Of a DNA stretch of 64,000 nt, positions 27,409 through 35,981 are shown piece by piece. The stretch is taken from positions 1-64,000 of the forward strand of contig NZ_JBQDYF010000009.1 of assembly GCF_052044135.1 (NCBI RefSeq), given 5' to 3'. This DNA is from Salinisphaera sp052044135 (GTDB lineage Bacteria > Pseudomonadota > Gammaproteobacteria > Nevskiales > Salinisphaeraceae). The translations under genes and the position numbers were made by a program. Position 1 is the first letter of the stretch, and the number at the start of each line of letters is the position of its first letter. Under the pieces are notes generated by a model. The model worked only from the letters and a program-made list of their open reading frames with translations. It was not told where the DNA came from and did no database searches.

Positions 27409-29838
27409 ATGCCTGCCACTCGACGCATACTCTACGGCTGCCTCGGTCTTCTTCTGTTCAGTCAATTCGCGGCGCTCGGCGTCGCCTGTCTCAGCGCCCC
27501 GCGTCGCGACATGATCACCCTGCTCATCGCGGCGCTCGGTTGCGCACTGGCAATCGTTCTGCTGTGCATCATCTGGCGCCAGGATCGGCGCAGCCGGGTC
27601 AGCGGCGCGGCGGCGCTGGCCGAATGGATCGAGCAGGTCGATGTCAGCGCCGACGACCTGCCCCAGTTCGATCATGCCCTGGCCAGCCGCGCCCCGCGCC
27701 TGACCGGCGCCATCGAGACCTTGATCGCGCGAGTCCATGATTATCGCGACAAGCTGCTCGTGCGGCATCAGCGGGTCCAGCGACTGCTTCGCAACGTTAC
27801 CGACGTGTTGTATCACGCCGACCGGGACGGCCGCCTGACCTGGGTTACCGACTCGGTGTCGGACATGCTCGGCTACACACCGCAGGAGTTACGCGGTTAT
27901 TCCCTGGCGCAGCTGCTGGCGGACCCGGATACCGATCTGCCGATACTCACGCAAAGCGCCAACATCGTGCGTTATCCCACACGCGTGTTTCGCAGCGATG
28001 GCAGCATTGCCTGGTTGCTGGTTTCGGCACGCCGCATCGACGACGCCGAAGGCCGGATCGTGGGCAGCGAGGGCATCTGTCGTGATGGCACGCGCCTGAT
28101 CGAGACCCAGCGCCAGCTCAACCAGGAAAAGGAGCGGGCCCAGGTCACGCTGGCGGCCATCGGCGACGGGGTGATTACCACGGACGCCAGCGGTACGATC
28201 GACTACGTCAATCCGCGCGGTCAGCACATGCTGGCGCGAAAGATGAAACAGGTTCAGGGGCGCGCCTTCGAAAACGTCTGTCGATTGTTCGACCCGGACA
28301 AGAAAGAGTTCGTCGACGGGCTGGTCACGGACTGTCTCGAGACCGGCATCTCGCGCGAGTGGGCCAACGCCCTGGCCCTGGTGGGCGATCAGCTGCCTAC
28401 CCGGGACCCGAACGACTATCGCTCGGTGACGGTTACCGTCTCCGCGATCCGCGACGAGAAGAGCCGGATCATCGGTGCGGTGGTGGTGCTGCACGACGTG
28501 ACGCGGCTTGAGCGCGTCTCTCGTGAGCTGACCTATCAAGCCAACCACGATTCGCTGACCGGACTGCTCAATCGGCGCGCCTTCGAACGCCAGCTCCGAC
28601 AGGTGCTGGAAACGACCCGAGTGAACAAGATCCGGCATACGCTATGCTATCTTGATCTGGACCAGTTCAAGCTGATCAACGACAGCTGTGGTCACCATGC
28701 CGGCGATGCGATGCTGCGCCAGCTGTCGTCGCAGATGATCACCCAACTCAGACCCCACGACACCCTGGCCCGGCTCGGCGGGGACGAGTTCGGCATCATC
28801 TTCGAGGAAACCGACCTGGAAACCGCGCAGGCGGTGGCCGAACGCCTGCGGCAATGGCTCGAGGGGTTTCGCTTTGAATGGGAGGGCAAGGCGTTCCGTC
28901 TCGGCGCAAGCCTCGGCCTGAGCGTCGTCGGGGAAGACTCGATCAGCGCCGCCGAACTGCTGCGGCGTGCCGACACCGCCTGTTATCTGGCCAAGGAACA
29001 GGGGCGGAACCAGGTTCGCGTCTATCATCGCAACAGTGATGAAGCGCGCATGCGCGACTACGAGATCGAGCGCATGCAACAGATCAACGAAGCGCTCGAC
29101 GAGCATGGCTTCGTTCTGCACGCCCAGCCCATTGCGCCGTTGATGCCCCGAACCGAAGATTGGCGCATGGGAAGCGAACTGCTACTGCGAATGAAGGGCG
29201 ACCCTGGCGCGATGATCTCCCCGCAGAACGTGTTGCTGACGGCGGAACGCTACAGCATGGCATCGCGTATCGATCGCTGGGTGATCAACCACGCCCTGCA
29301 GCTGATCGCCCGGTACGATGCGGACTGCCCCCGCATCGGCTACTACAGCATCAACATTTCCGGCCAATCGATCACCGACGAACAATTCGTCGGCTTCGTG
29401 CGCGAATGCATCGACCGCTCGGGCGTCGACCCGAAACGGCTGGTCTTCGAGATCACCGAGACCGCGGCCGTGACCAACCTGCAGCGTGCCGCCGACCTGA
29501 TGCGCTCCCTGCGCGCGATCGGCTGTCGGTTCGCGCTCGACGATTTCGGCAGCGGCGTGAGTTCGTTCAGCTATCTCAAGCACCTGCCCTCGGACTTCGT
29601 GAAAATCGACGGCAAGCTGGTTCGCCACCTCACCGAAGACCCGGTCGAACATTCCATCATCGAAGCACTCAGCAAGGTCAGCCAGGCCGTCGGCCTGCGC
29701 ACGGTGGCCGAACAGGTCGAGACCAAGGAACAACTCGATGCGCTGGAGCGGATCGGCATCAATTATGTGCAGGGTTACTATATCGCGCGGCCCATGCCTT
29801 TCGAGCAGTTCATCGAAAGCATGAAGGCTGAGCCATAG
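27409..29838 (+). CDS. Membrane PAS-PAS-GGDEF-EAL c-di-GMP enzyme
   Basis: An 809-residue bifunctional c-di-GMP protein. Two N-terminal TM helices (about 7-29 and 35-55) anchor it. PAS domains follow at about 122-230 (VTDSVSDMLGYTPQEL) and 242-365 (IGDGVITTDASGTIDYVN). The GGDEF domain has the intact signature ARLGGDEF (457-461) with an RxxD inhibitory site (RPHD, 448-451) five residues before it, so a feedback-inhibited cyclase is possible. The EAL domain keeps E590, N649, E681/E684, D711-D712, K732, E768 and Q788, so phosphodiesterase activity is also possible. It resembles the RbdA/MorA class. It is divergent from the LqsS-like kinase and is followed by a hairpin cluster. Confidence 0.94.
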   Translation: MPATRRILYGCLGLLLFSQFAALGVACLSAPRRDMITLLIAALGCALAIVLLCIIWRQDRRSRVSGAAALAEWIEQVDVSADDLPQFDHALASRAPRLTGAIETLIARVHDYRDKLLVRHQRVQRLLRNVTDVLYHADRDGRLTWVTDSVSDMLGYTPQELRGYSLAQLLADPDTDLPILTQSANIVRYPTRVFRSDGSIAWLLVSARRIDDAEGRIVGSEGICRDGTRLIETQRQLNQEKERAQVTLAAIGDGVITTDASGTIDYVNPRGQHMLARKMKQVQGRAFENVCRLFDPDKKEFVDGLVTDCLETGISREWANALALVGDQLPTRDPNDYRSVTVTVSAIRDEKSRIIGAVVVLHDVTRLERVSRELTYQANHDSLTGLLNRRAFERQLRQVLETTRVNKIRHTLCYLDLDQFKLINDSCGHHAGDAMLRQLSSQMITQLRPHDTLARLGGDEFGIIFEETDLETAQAVAERLRQWLEGFRFEWEGKAFRLGASLGLSVVGEDSISAAELLRRADTACYLAKEQGRNQVRVYHRNSDEARMRDYEIERMQQINEALDEHGFVLHAQPIAPLMPRTEDWRMGSELLLRMKGDPGAMISPQNVLLTAERYSMASRIDRWVINHALQLIARYDADCPRIGYYSINISGQSITDEQFVGFVRECIDRSGVDPKRLVFEITETAAVTNLQRAADLMRSLRAIGCRFALDDFGSGVSSFSYLKHLPSDFVKIDGKLVRHLTEDPVEHSIIEALSKVSQAVGLRTVAEQVETKEQLDALERIGINYVQGYYIARPMPFEQFIESMKAEP

Positions 29839-30100
29839 GACCTGCGGTCGTTTGACCCGCCGCGCCGTTGCGCTGCGCCCCGAAGTGGGGCCGACAAGGC
29901 GGCCGGAGCTGCCATCATGCCGCGGGCGGCGATCAAACCCGGATGGCTCCCAATTCGAAGGGCTGGCAACCCTGGCACGCGATACCCGCGCGCGCCAACG
30001 CATTGCCTGCCGGCGCCCTGATCTTCCGTCTTATTTGCGCTCATTCGCGTGCATTGGCGGACAAAATGCCCTGGCTTATCCCCCCGCTGCGTGTCGGAGA

Positions 30101-30140
30101 TATTAATCCGGCACAGAAATAGATGATTTTTCGGGTTAAT
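30101..30140 (-). repeat. AT-rich repeat element, inverted copy
   Basis: The minus strand reads CGAAAAATCATCTATTT, one mismatch, then TGTGCCGGATTAATA, almost identical to positions 58-90 on the plus strand. It is about 30 kb away and in opposite orientation. Function is unknown. Confidence 0.6.
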
Positions 30141-30166
30141 AGCGCGAATATGCGACCGTATGCTCG

Positions 30167-30185
30167 TCGCGGCCATTGGCCGCGA
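30167..30185. repeat. Perfect inverted repeat 1
   Basis: TCGCGGCC-ATT-GGCCGCGA gives an 8-bp GC-rich stem with a three-base loop. It is the first of three adjacent hairpins downstream of the GGDEF-EAL gene. Confidence 0.7.
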
Positions 30186-30193
30186 AGCCTTTG

Positions 30194-30228
30194 AAAATAA
30201 AAGACGGACAGGCGCGGGCTTTTATTTT
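30194..30228. repeat. Perfect inverted repeat 2 (AT-rich stem)
   Basis: AAAATAAAAG (30194-30203) pairs with CTTTTATTTT (30219-30228) around a 15-base GC-rich loop, which is the reverse of a normal terminator. The run of T at the end could still act as a weak terminator tail on the plus strand. Confidence 0.65.
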
Positions 30229-30240
30229 TGAAGGCGTTGG

Positions 30241-30265
30241 AAACAGCTGATGAATTCAGCTGTTT
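30241..30265. repeat. Perfect inverted repeat 3
   Basis: AAACAGCTGA-TGAAT-TCAGCTGTTT is a perfect 10-bp inverted repeat with a five-base spacer, followed by TTGATA. It could be a regulator-binding site or a bidirectional terminator. Confidence 0.65.
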
Positions 30266-30304
30266 TGATACCGGTTTAATAATTCAGTGCCGCGTTGTCC
30301 CATT

Positions 30305-30374
30305 CGCCGTATCGCCTGATGCGGCTCATCCCCGCGCCGTGCCCGGGCACGAACCGACGTTGCAACAGGCCCTA
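30305..30374 (+). repeat. Intergenic repeat, copy B
   Basis: It begins with an imperfect GCCGTAT...ATGCGGC stem-loop, then CCGCGCCGTGCCCGGGCACGAA, and ends GCAACAGGCCCTA. The first half matches 61468-61512 at roughly four of five bases. The second half matches copy A. It lies immediately upstream of the imu promoter. Confidence 0.55.
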
Positions 30375-30390
30375 GTCAACGCCTTTAAAA

Positions 30391-30406
30391 CTGTATATAA
30401 ATACAG
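30391..30406 (+). promoter_or_regulatory. LexA-binding site of the imu operon
   Basis: CTGTATATAAATACAG matches the gammaproteobacterial SOS box CTGT-N8-ACAG perfectly, with an AT-rich centre. It ends two bases before the imuA ATG, so LexA would cover the start region. Upstream TTGCAA (30360-30365) and TTTAAA (30384-30389) could be the -35 and -10. Confidence 0.92.
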
Positions 30407-30408
30407 TT

Positions 30409-31230
30409 ATGCAAACACGTGAACCCAATCCGAGTAACAACAGCCCGGCGGCTGCGCTGGAGGCGCGCTGGCAACGATTCGGCGTACACCGTGCCAGCCG
30501 CGCCGCGGCCCCCCTGACCTGGTCGAGCGGCTGGCCCTGGCTCGATGCGCTGCTGCCCGGCGGGGGCTATCCTCTGGCCGCGGTCACGGAATTTCTGGTG
30601 GAATCCGCCGGCCGGGGCGAACTCAGCCTGCTTCTCGCGGCGCTCAAACCCCGGCTGGAAGCCTGGCCCGATAGCCGGCTGGTCTTTGTCGAACCGCCGC
30701 ATCGGCTGAATGCTCCCGCACTGGACGGCGCCGGCATTGATCGCGCACGCGTTCCGGTCATTCGCTGCCGCGACACCGCCGAGAGAGTCTGGAGCATCGA
30801 GCAGCTGGCGGCGGCCGGCGGTTTCGTGGCCTTCGTGCTCTGGGACGATAATCTGGATACGCCGGCATTGCGTCGCCTGCAGTTGGCCAGCGAAAAAGCC
30901 GGCGGCCCCGTTTTCGTCTATCGCGATCTGGCCTGCGCCCGGCACCGATCGCCGGCCGCCTTGAGGCTGGCAATCCAGAGCCGAAACGGGCGACAGAAAA
31001 TCGAAGTACTGAAATGCCGGGGCCCTGCCGGCGGAACCGCTGACGGCCTGAAGGCCGCACGCGACCGCGGATGGGCCCCAGTACAAGGCGCGATCGTACC
31101 CGCCGAAGCGGCCAATCGCGAGAGCGCGCCGATGGCCGGGACTGGCACACCGCGCACGGCCAGCCCCGGCTCCGCAGGCCCGGGGGCCACAATGAACCCA
31201 AACGCGCCAGGCTGCTCGCACACCCGATAA
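30409..31230 (+). CDS. imuA: ImuA, SOS mutasome protein
   Basis: A 273-residue RecA/SulA-like protein of the ImuA family, the first gene of the imuA-imuB-dnaE2 damage-mutagenesis cassette. The typical N-terminal segment reads TWSSGWPWLDALLPGGGYP, where the RecA Walker-like loop is degenerate, followed by AVTEFLVESAGRGELSLLL. ImuA is needed for DnaE2-dependent mutagenesis in other bacteria, and its biochemical role is less clear. A perfect LexA box abuts the start codon, giving a very short or absent leader. imuB follows three bases after the stop. Confidence 0.9.
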   Translation: MQTREPNPSNNSPAAALEARWQRFGVHRASRAAAPLTWSSGWPWLDALLPGGGYPLAAVTEFLVESAGRGELSLLLAALKPRLEAWPDSRLVFVEPPHRLNAPALDGAGIDRARVPVIRCRDTAERVWSIEQLAAAGGFVAFVLWDDNLDTPALRRLQLASEKAGGPVFVYRDLACARHRSPAALRLAIQSRNGRQKIEVLKCRGPAGGTADGLKAARDRGWAPVQGAIVPAEAANRESAPMAGTGTPRTASPGSAGPGATMNPNAPGCSHTR

Positions 31231-31233
31231 CCC

Positions 31234-32667
31234 ATGTGGCTGGCGTTGCGCTTTCCGAATTGGGCACTGGATTGCCGGGGCGTAGCGCAGGAACGCCCCA
31301 TGCTTGTGGTTGAAACCATCGGCCCGCGCCAGCGGGTGGTCGCGGCCAATCGCATGGCCCGATCGCATGGCGTGAGGCGGGGCATGGCTCTGGCCGATGC
31401 GCGAATGCGTCTGCCCGAGGCGGCGCTTCATGAGCGTAGTCGAGCGGCCGAAACGGCCGCCATGACCCGGCTGGCCGGCTGGGCCTGGCGCTACAGCAGC
31501 CAGATTCACTGGGCGATCCAGGATCAGGATATCGAATGCGCCCGACTGATTATCGAGATCGGCGCCAGTCTCCGCCTGTTCGGAGGCCGACGCCCCCTGC
31601 TCGCCGCCATTCGCGACGACCTGAAATGGATGCATTACGCTTGTCGCGCCGGCCTGGGCGATACGCCGCAGGCCGCCCTCGCCTTCAGCCGGGTGCGCCG
31701 CGGCAGCCCCGATGCGGCCGCGTTGGCCACCCTGCCTGTTGCCTGTCTGGATCTCGACACCGCCACGCGTGACACGCTCGCGGCCAGCGGCTTTCGGCAG
31801 GCCGGCGAACTGCTGGCCTTGCCGCCGTCCACCCTGGTCCGGCGCTTCGGCAAGACCCCACTGCTTTATCTGGAGCAACTGCGAGGACGCCGGCCTCATG
31901 GGCTACGTCTCTACGAACGGCCGCCACGCTACCGCACCCATCACGAGCTCATCGGCGCGGTTGAAAGCACCGCGGGTCTCATCTTCACCCTACGGCGCAT
32001 ATTCGCAGAGCTTTCGGTCTTCCTGCGTGGCACGGACTGTGCGCTACAGACACTGCGCCTGAGTCTGGTTCACGAACGCCGGCCCGCGACCCGGGTCACG
32101 CTACGGTTATCGGCCCCCACCCACGACGCCCGGCACCTGGAGCGGGTGGCCTGCGAACGCCTCGAGCGCGTCACGCTGGCGGCGCCCGTAACCGAAATCG
32201 GCCTGGTCAGTGACCGGCTTCGCCCCGCCGAACACCGACAAGATGCGTTCTGGCATCAAGGCGAACCGCGTGCCGACGCGACCTGGCCGGGGGTGCTTGA
32301 TCGCCTGCGCGCCCGTCTCGGTCCGCAGGCGGTTCGCTGGCTGGATGCACCTGCCGATCATCGGCCCGAGCAGGCCTCGATCGAACGCGACAGCGAACCG
32401 CCCCGAGCCGCGCTCGATGACGATGGCGATGCTCTGCCGCGCCCGCTGTGGTTGCTCGATCCGCCCGAACGCATCGGCCCCGAAGCACTCGATGCCATGC
32501 ACTGGATCAGTGGCCCGGAACGCATTGAAAGCGGTTGGTGGGATACAGGGCAGCGGCGCGACTACTACCGTGCCTTCGACCCCCGGGGGCGCCTGCTCTG
32601 GGTGTTTCGCGATCTGAACGCAAGCGACCCCGCGGCCGGCTATTTCCTGCATGGACTGTTTGGCTGA
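31234..32667 (+). CDS. imuB: ImuB, non-catalytic Y-family polymerase-like protein
   Basis: A 477-residue DinB/UmuC-related protein. The N-terminus MWLALRFPNWALD lacks the first catalytic aspartate of Y-family polymerases, and the second motif (LIIEIGASLRLFGG) lacks the SIDE acidic pair. It should therefore be inactive as a polymerase and act as a scaffold joining DnaE2 to the beta clamp. A degenerate clamp-binding candidate is QDAFW in the C-terminal third. It lies between imuA (three-base gap) and dnaE2 (15-base gap). Confidence 0.92.
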   Translation: MWLALRFPNWALDCRGVAQERPMLVVETIGPRQRVVAANRMARSHGVRRGMALADARMRLPEAALHERSRAAETAAMTRLAGWAWRYSSQIHWAIQDQDIECARLIIEIGASLRLFGGRRPLLAAIRDDLKWMHYACRAGLGDTPQAALAFSRVRRGSPDAAALATLPVACLDLDTATRDTLAASGFRQAGELLALPPSTLVRRFGKTPLLYLEQLRGRRPHGLRLYERPPRYRTHHELIGAVESTAGLIFTLRRIFAELSVFLRGTDCALQTLRLSLVHERRPATRVTLRLSAPTHDARHLERVACERLERVTLAAPVTEIGLVSDRLRPAEHRQDAFWHQGEPRADATWPGVLDRLRARLGPQAVRWLDAPADHRPEQASIERDSEPPRAALDDDGDALPRPLWLLDPPERIGPEALDAMHWISGPERIESGWWDTGQRRDYYRAFDPRGRLLWVFRDLNASDPAAGYFLHGLFG

Positions 32668-32682
32668 GGCCGGCGACATAAC

Positions 32683-35600
32683 ATGAGAAATCACTTTAAC
32701 GCACTTGAAATTGATTATTCAGAGCTTTGTTGTGTCAGCAATTTTTCATTTCATCGTGGCGCCTCCCACCCCGAGGAATTATTCGAGCGTGCGGCATATC
32801 TTGGTTACAGCGCTCTGGCCATCACCGATGAATGCAGCCTCGCGGGCGCCGTGCGGGCACTGCTCGCATCCGAGCGCGTGGGGCTTCGGCTCATCCTCGG
32901 CAGCCGCCTGGCGCTGGCTGAAGGCCCGACGCTGGTGGTTCTGGCGCGAGACCACCGTGGCTACACCCAGCTTTGCCGCCTGATCACGCGCGCGCGCCGG
33001 AATGCCGACAAGGGCCGCTACCGCCTGACACGCGCCGACCTGGATAGGCTCGAACTCGATGCCTGCTGGCTGCTCGCGTTGCCGGACCACGGCCGGCCAC
33101 CCGGCCCGGCCCTGCACGAATTTCTGGCCTGGTTGAGCGTGCATTACCCGCGCACTGCCCGGATCGCTCTGGCCCGGCACCGCGGCCCGCATGATCTCCT
33201 CCACGTGGAACGCCTGAATCGCCTGCGTTTGCAATACGGGCTGCCAATCGTGGCAGTCGGCGATGTGCATATGCACAGCCGTTCGCGCCGGGCCCTGCAA
33301 GACGTCTTGACGGCGCTGCGTCTGGGCACCCGTGTTGCCGGGGCCGGTCATGCCCTGGCGGCCAACGGCGAACGTTATCTGCGACCGCGTCGCACGCTGG
33401 CCGCGTTGTATCCGCCCGACGCCCTGGCCGAGGCCCGCCGCATCGCCGACGATTGCCGTTTCGACCTGCGCACCATTCGTTATGACTACCCGGGCGAACT
33501 CGTTCCGGCTGCCCATACTTCAAGTAGCTTCTTGAAAGTTCTGGTGGAGGAAGGGGCCGCAAGTCGCTGGCCTGACGGGGTTTCCGATGCGGTTAGAAAA
33601 AAGATCGATGAGGAACTCGAAATCATCGAGTTCATGGATTACCCGCACTATTTCCTGACCGTCCGCGACATCGTGGTCGAAGCACGGCGACGCGGGATTC
33701 TGTGCCAGGGACGCGGCTCGGCGGCCAACTCGGTGGTCTGCTTCTGCCTGGGCATCACGGAAGTCGACCCGACCCGGCACGAACTCCTGTTCGAGCGCTT
33801 CATTTCGCGCGACCGCAACGAGCCGCCCGATATCGATGTGGACTTCGAGCACGAACGCCGCGAGGAAATCATCCAGTACATCTACAACAAGTACGGACGA
33901 TCGCGGGCCGCCCTGGCCGCCACCGTGATCCGTTATCGGCCGCGCAGTGCCATGCGCGATGTGGCGCGCGCCATGGGTTTGTCCGCCGATCAGATCGACA
34001 CGCTGGCCGGCGAACTGTCACGCCGGGCCGATGACGGCACGCTGGATGAACAACTGGCAGCGCGCGGCGTACGCATCGACGCGCGCTTGCTGCATCAGAT
34101 TCTGGTGCTGGTCGACACGCTGATCGGCTTTCCGCGCCATCTGTCACAACACGTGGGCGGCTTCGTGCTCAGCCAATGCCCACTGGAAGAACTGGTGCCG
34201 GTCGAGAATGCGGCCATGGTCGATCGCACGATCATCCAGTGGGACAAGGACGACCTGGAAACCGTCGGCCTGATGAAGATCGATGTCCTGGCGCTCGGCA
34301 TGTTGACCTGTATCCGGCGCTGCTTCGATCTGATTGCCGGCTACACCGGCCATCTCGGCTCGATGTCCAGCCTCCCCGGCGGCGATCCCGACACCTACCG
34401 AATGATTCAGCGCGCCGATACCGTCGGTGTCTTCCAGATCGAATCACGCGCGCAGATGACCATGCTGCCGCGCCTGAAGCCCAGGTGTTTCTTCGATCTG
34501 GTGGTGGAGGTGGCCATCGTGCGGCCCGGCCCGATCCAGGGCGGCATGGTGCATCCCTATCTCAAGGCGCGTGAGCATCCGGGCCACATCACCTACCCCA
34601 ACGAAGCCTTGCGCAGCGTGCTCGAACGCACCCTGGGCGTGCCGATCTTTCAGGAGCAGGTCATGAAAATCGCCATGGTCGCCGCCGATTTCAGCGGTGA
34701 CGAAGCCAACGGACTGCGCAAATCGATGGCGGCCTGGAAACGGGAAGGCGGCCTGGAGCCCTGGCGAGACCGGCTCAAGTCCGGCATGCGAAGGAATGGG
34801 TATGCGGAAGAATTCGCCGACCGAATCTTTGAACAAATCAAGGGGTTCGGCAGTTATGGCTTCCCCGAATCGCATGCGGTGAGCTTCGCCCTGCTGGTTT
34901 ATGTGTCGGCCTATCTGAAGTGCCATTATCCGGCCGCGTTCGCAGCAGCACTGCTCAACAGCCAGCCGATGGGGTTCTATGCACCGTCCCAGATCGTGCG
35001 CGATGCCCGCCGGCACGGGGTGGCGGTCCGGGCTGCCGATGTCCGCTATTCACAGGGCGATTGCACGCTGGAAGGCGCGCCGGGCGAAGCCGCGGGTTGC
35101 AACGACCGTCCAGCGCTGCGTCTCGGCCTGCGGATGATCAAGGGGCTGGCCCCCGACGCCGCGGACCGAATCGTGACGGCGCGCACCCGGCAGGCTTTCG
35201 ACAATGTGGCGGATCTGGTGACACGCGCCCGGCTGAACCGGCGCGCCCGCGATGCCCTCGCGCGTGCCGACGCGCTGACGGGCCTGGCCGGCCATCGGCA
35301 CCGAGCACAGTGGCAGATCGCGGCCGCGCGAGTGCACGACGACCTGTTCGCGGGTATCGACGCCCCCGAACCCGGGATTGCACTCCCCGAGCCGAGCGAG
35401 GCCGCGAACATCGTGGCCGATTATCACAGCACCGGACTGACGCTGCGCCGTCATCCCATGGCGCTGCTGCGCCCCGGCCTGGCGCGCACGGGCACAATCA
35501 CGGCCGTGGCCTTCAATCGCCTGACACACCAGGCGCGCGCCCATGTGGCCGGCATCGTGACCATGCGCCAGCGCCCCGGCAGCGCCAGGGGCGTGACCTT

Positions 35601-35814
35601 CGTCACCCTCGAGGACGAAAGCGGTTGCGTGAACGTCATCATCCGCCGCGACGTGCTGGCGCAATACCGCATCGCGGTGCTATCCGCCCGTATGCTGCGG
35701 GTGACCGGCGTGATGCAGCGTGCCGGCGCGGTGCGACATTGCCTGGCACACGAGATCGTCGACGACACCGCACGGCTCGGCGCGCTCGACACACGATCAC
35801 GCGATTTTCATTGA
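32683..35814 (+). CDS. dnaE2: Error-prone DNA polymerase DnaE2 (ImuC)
   Basis: C-family translesion polymerase of 1043 residues, the standard DnaE2 length and shorter than replicative DnaE. The N-terminal PHP domain begins NFSFHRGASHPEELFERA. The polymerase domain shows QGRGSAANSVVCFCLGI, the catalytic DxD in PPDIDVDFEHERREE (about 380-390) and a third Asp in LMKIDVLALGML. The C-terminal OB domain contains AGIVTMRQRPGSA and FVTLEDESGCVNV. The first ~80 bases are strikingly AT-rich compared with the rest of the operon. It is the last gene of the LexA-controlled cassette. Confidence 0.95.
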   Translation: MRNHFNALEIDYSELCCVSNFSFHRGASHPEELFERAAYLGYSALAITDECSLAGAVRALLASERVGLRLILGSRLALAEGPTLVVLARDHRGYTQLCRLITRARRNADKGRYRLTRADLDRLELDACWLLALPDHGRPPGPALHEFLAWLSVHYPRTARIALARHRGPHDLLHVERLNRLRLQYGLPIVAVGDVHMHSRSRRALQDVLTALRLGTRVAGAGHALAANGERYLRPRRTLAALYPPDALAEARRIADDCRFDLRTIRYDYPGELVPAAHTSSSFLKVLVEEGAASRWPDGVSDAVRKKIDEELEIIEFMDYPHYFLTVRDIVVEARRRGILCQGRGSAANSVVCFCLGITEVDPTRHELLFERFISRDRNEPPDIDVDFEHERREEIIQYIYNKYGRSRAALAATVIRYRPRSAMRDVARAMGLSADQIDTLAGELSRRADDGTLDEQLAARGVRIDARLLHQILVLVDTLIGFPRHLSQHVGGFVLSQCPLEELVPVENAAMVDRTIIQWDKDDLETVGLMKIDVLALGMLTCIRRCFDLIAGYTGHLGSMSSLPGGDPDTYRMIQRADTVGVFQIESRAQMTMLPRLKPRCFFDLVVEVAIVRPGPIQGGMVHPYLKAREHPGHITYPNEALRSVLERTLGVPIFQEQVMKIAMVAADFSGDEANGLRKSMAAWKREGGLEPWRDRLKSGMRRNGYAEEFADRIFEQIKGFGSYGFPESHAVSFALLVYVSAYLKCHYPAAFAAALLNSQPMGFYAPSQIVRDARRHGVAVRAADVRYSQGDCTLEGAPGEAAGCNDRPALRLGLRMIKGLAPDAADRIVTARTRQAFDNVADLVTRARLNRRARDALARADALTGLAGHRHRAQWQIAAARVHDDLFAGIDAPEPGIALPEPSEAANIVADYHSTGLTLRRHPMALLRPGLARTGTITAVAFNRLTHQARAHVAGIVTMRQRPGSARGVTFVTLEDESGCVNVIIRRDVLAQYRIAVLSARMLRVTGVMQRAGAVRHCLAHEIVDDTARLGALDTRSRDFH

Positions 35815-35981
35815 TCACCCATTCACCGGCACAGACATGCGCCTTCAGCCGCCGATGCAACGGCCTGCCGCGTATTCATGCGACGCTCCTCGCCACCATC
35901 CATCCGATAGTATCGTGAGCGTAACCACGATTATGACAGGCGACCGAGACGCCGCCCGATTCGCTTCAAGGATGCCGCCGC

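Larger units (their letters stand above)
29839..30408. other. 570-base repeat- and hairpin-rich intergenic region
   Basis: No gene is seen. The region holds an inverted copy of the AT-rich repeat element (30101-30140), three consecutive perfect inverted repeats (30167-30265), a copy of the dispersed intergenic repeat (30305-30374), and the LexA box of the mutasome operon. Base composition falls sharply from about 30100 onward compared with the flanking genes. Confidence 0.75.

Noticed and set aside
30167..30265. Possible CRISPR-like repeats
   Set aside because: The three inverted repeats differ in sequence and there is no regular repeat-spacer pattern.
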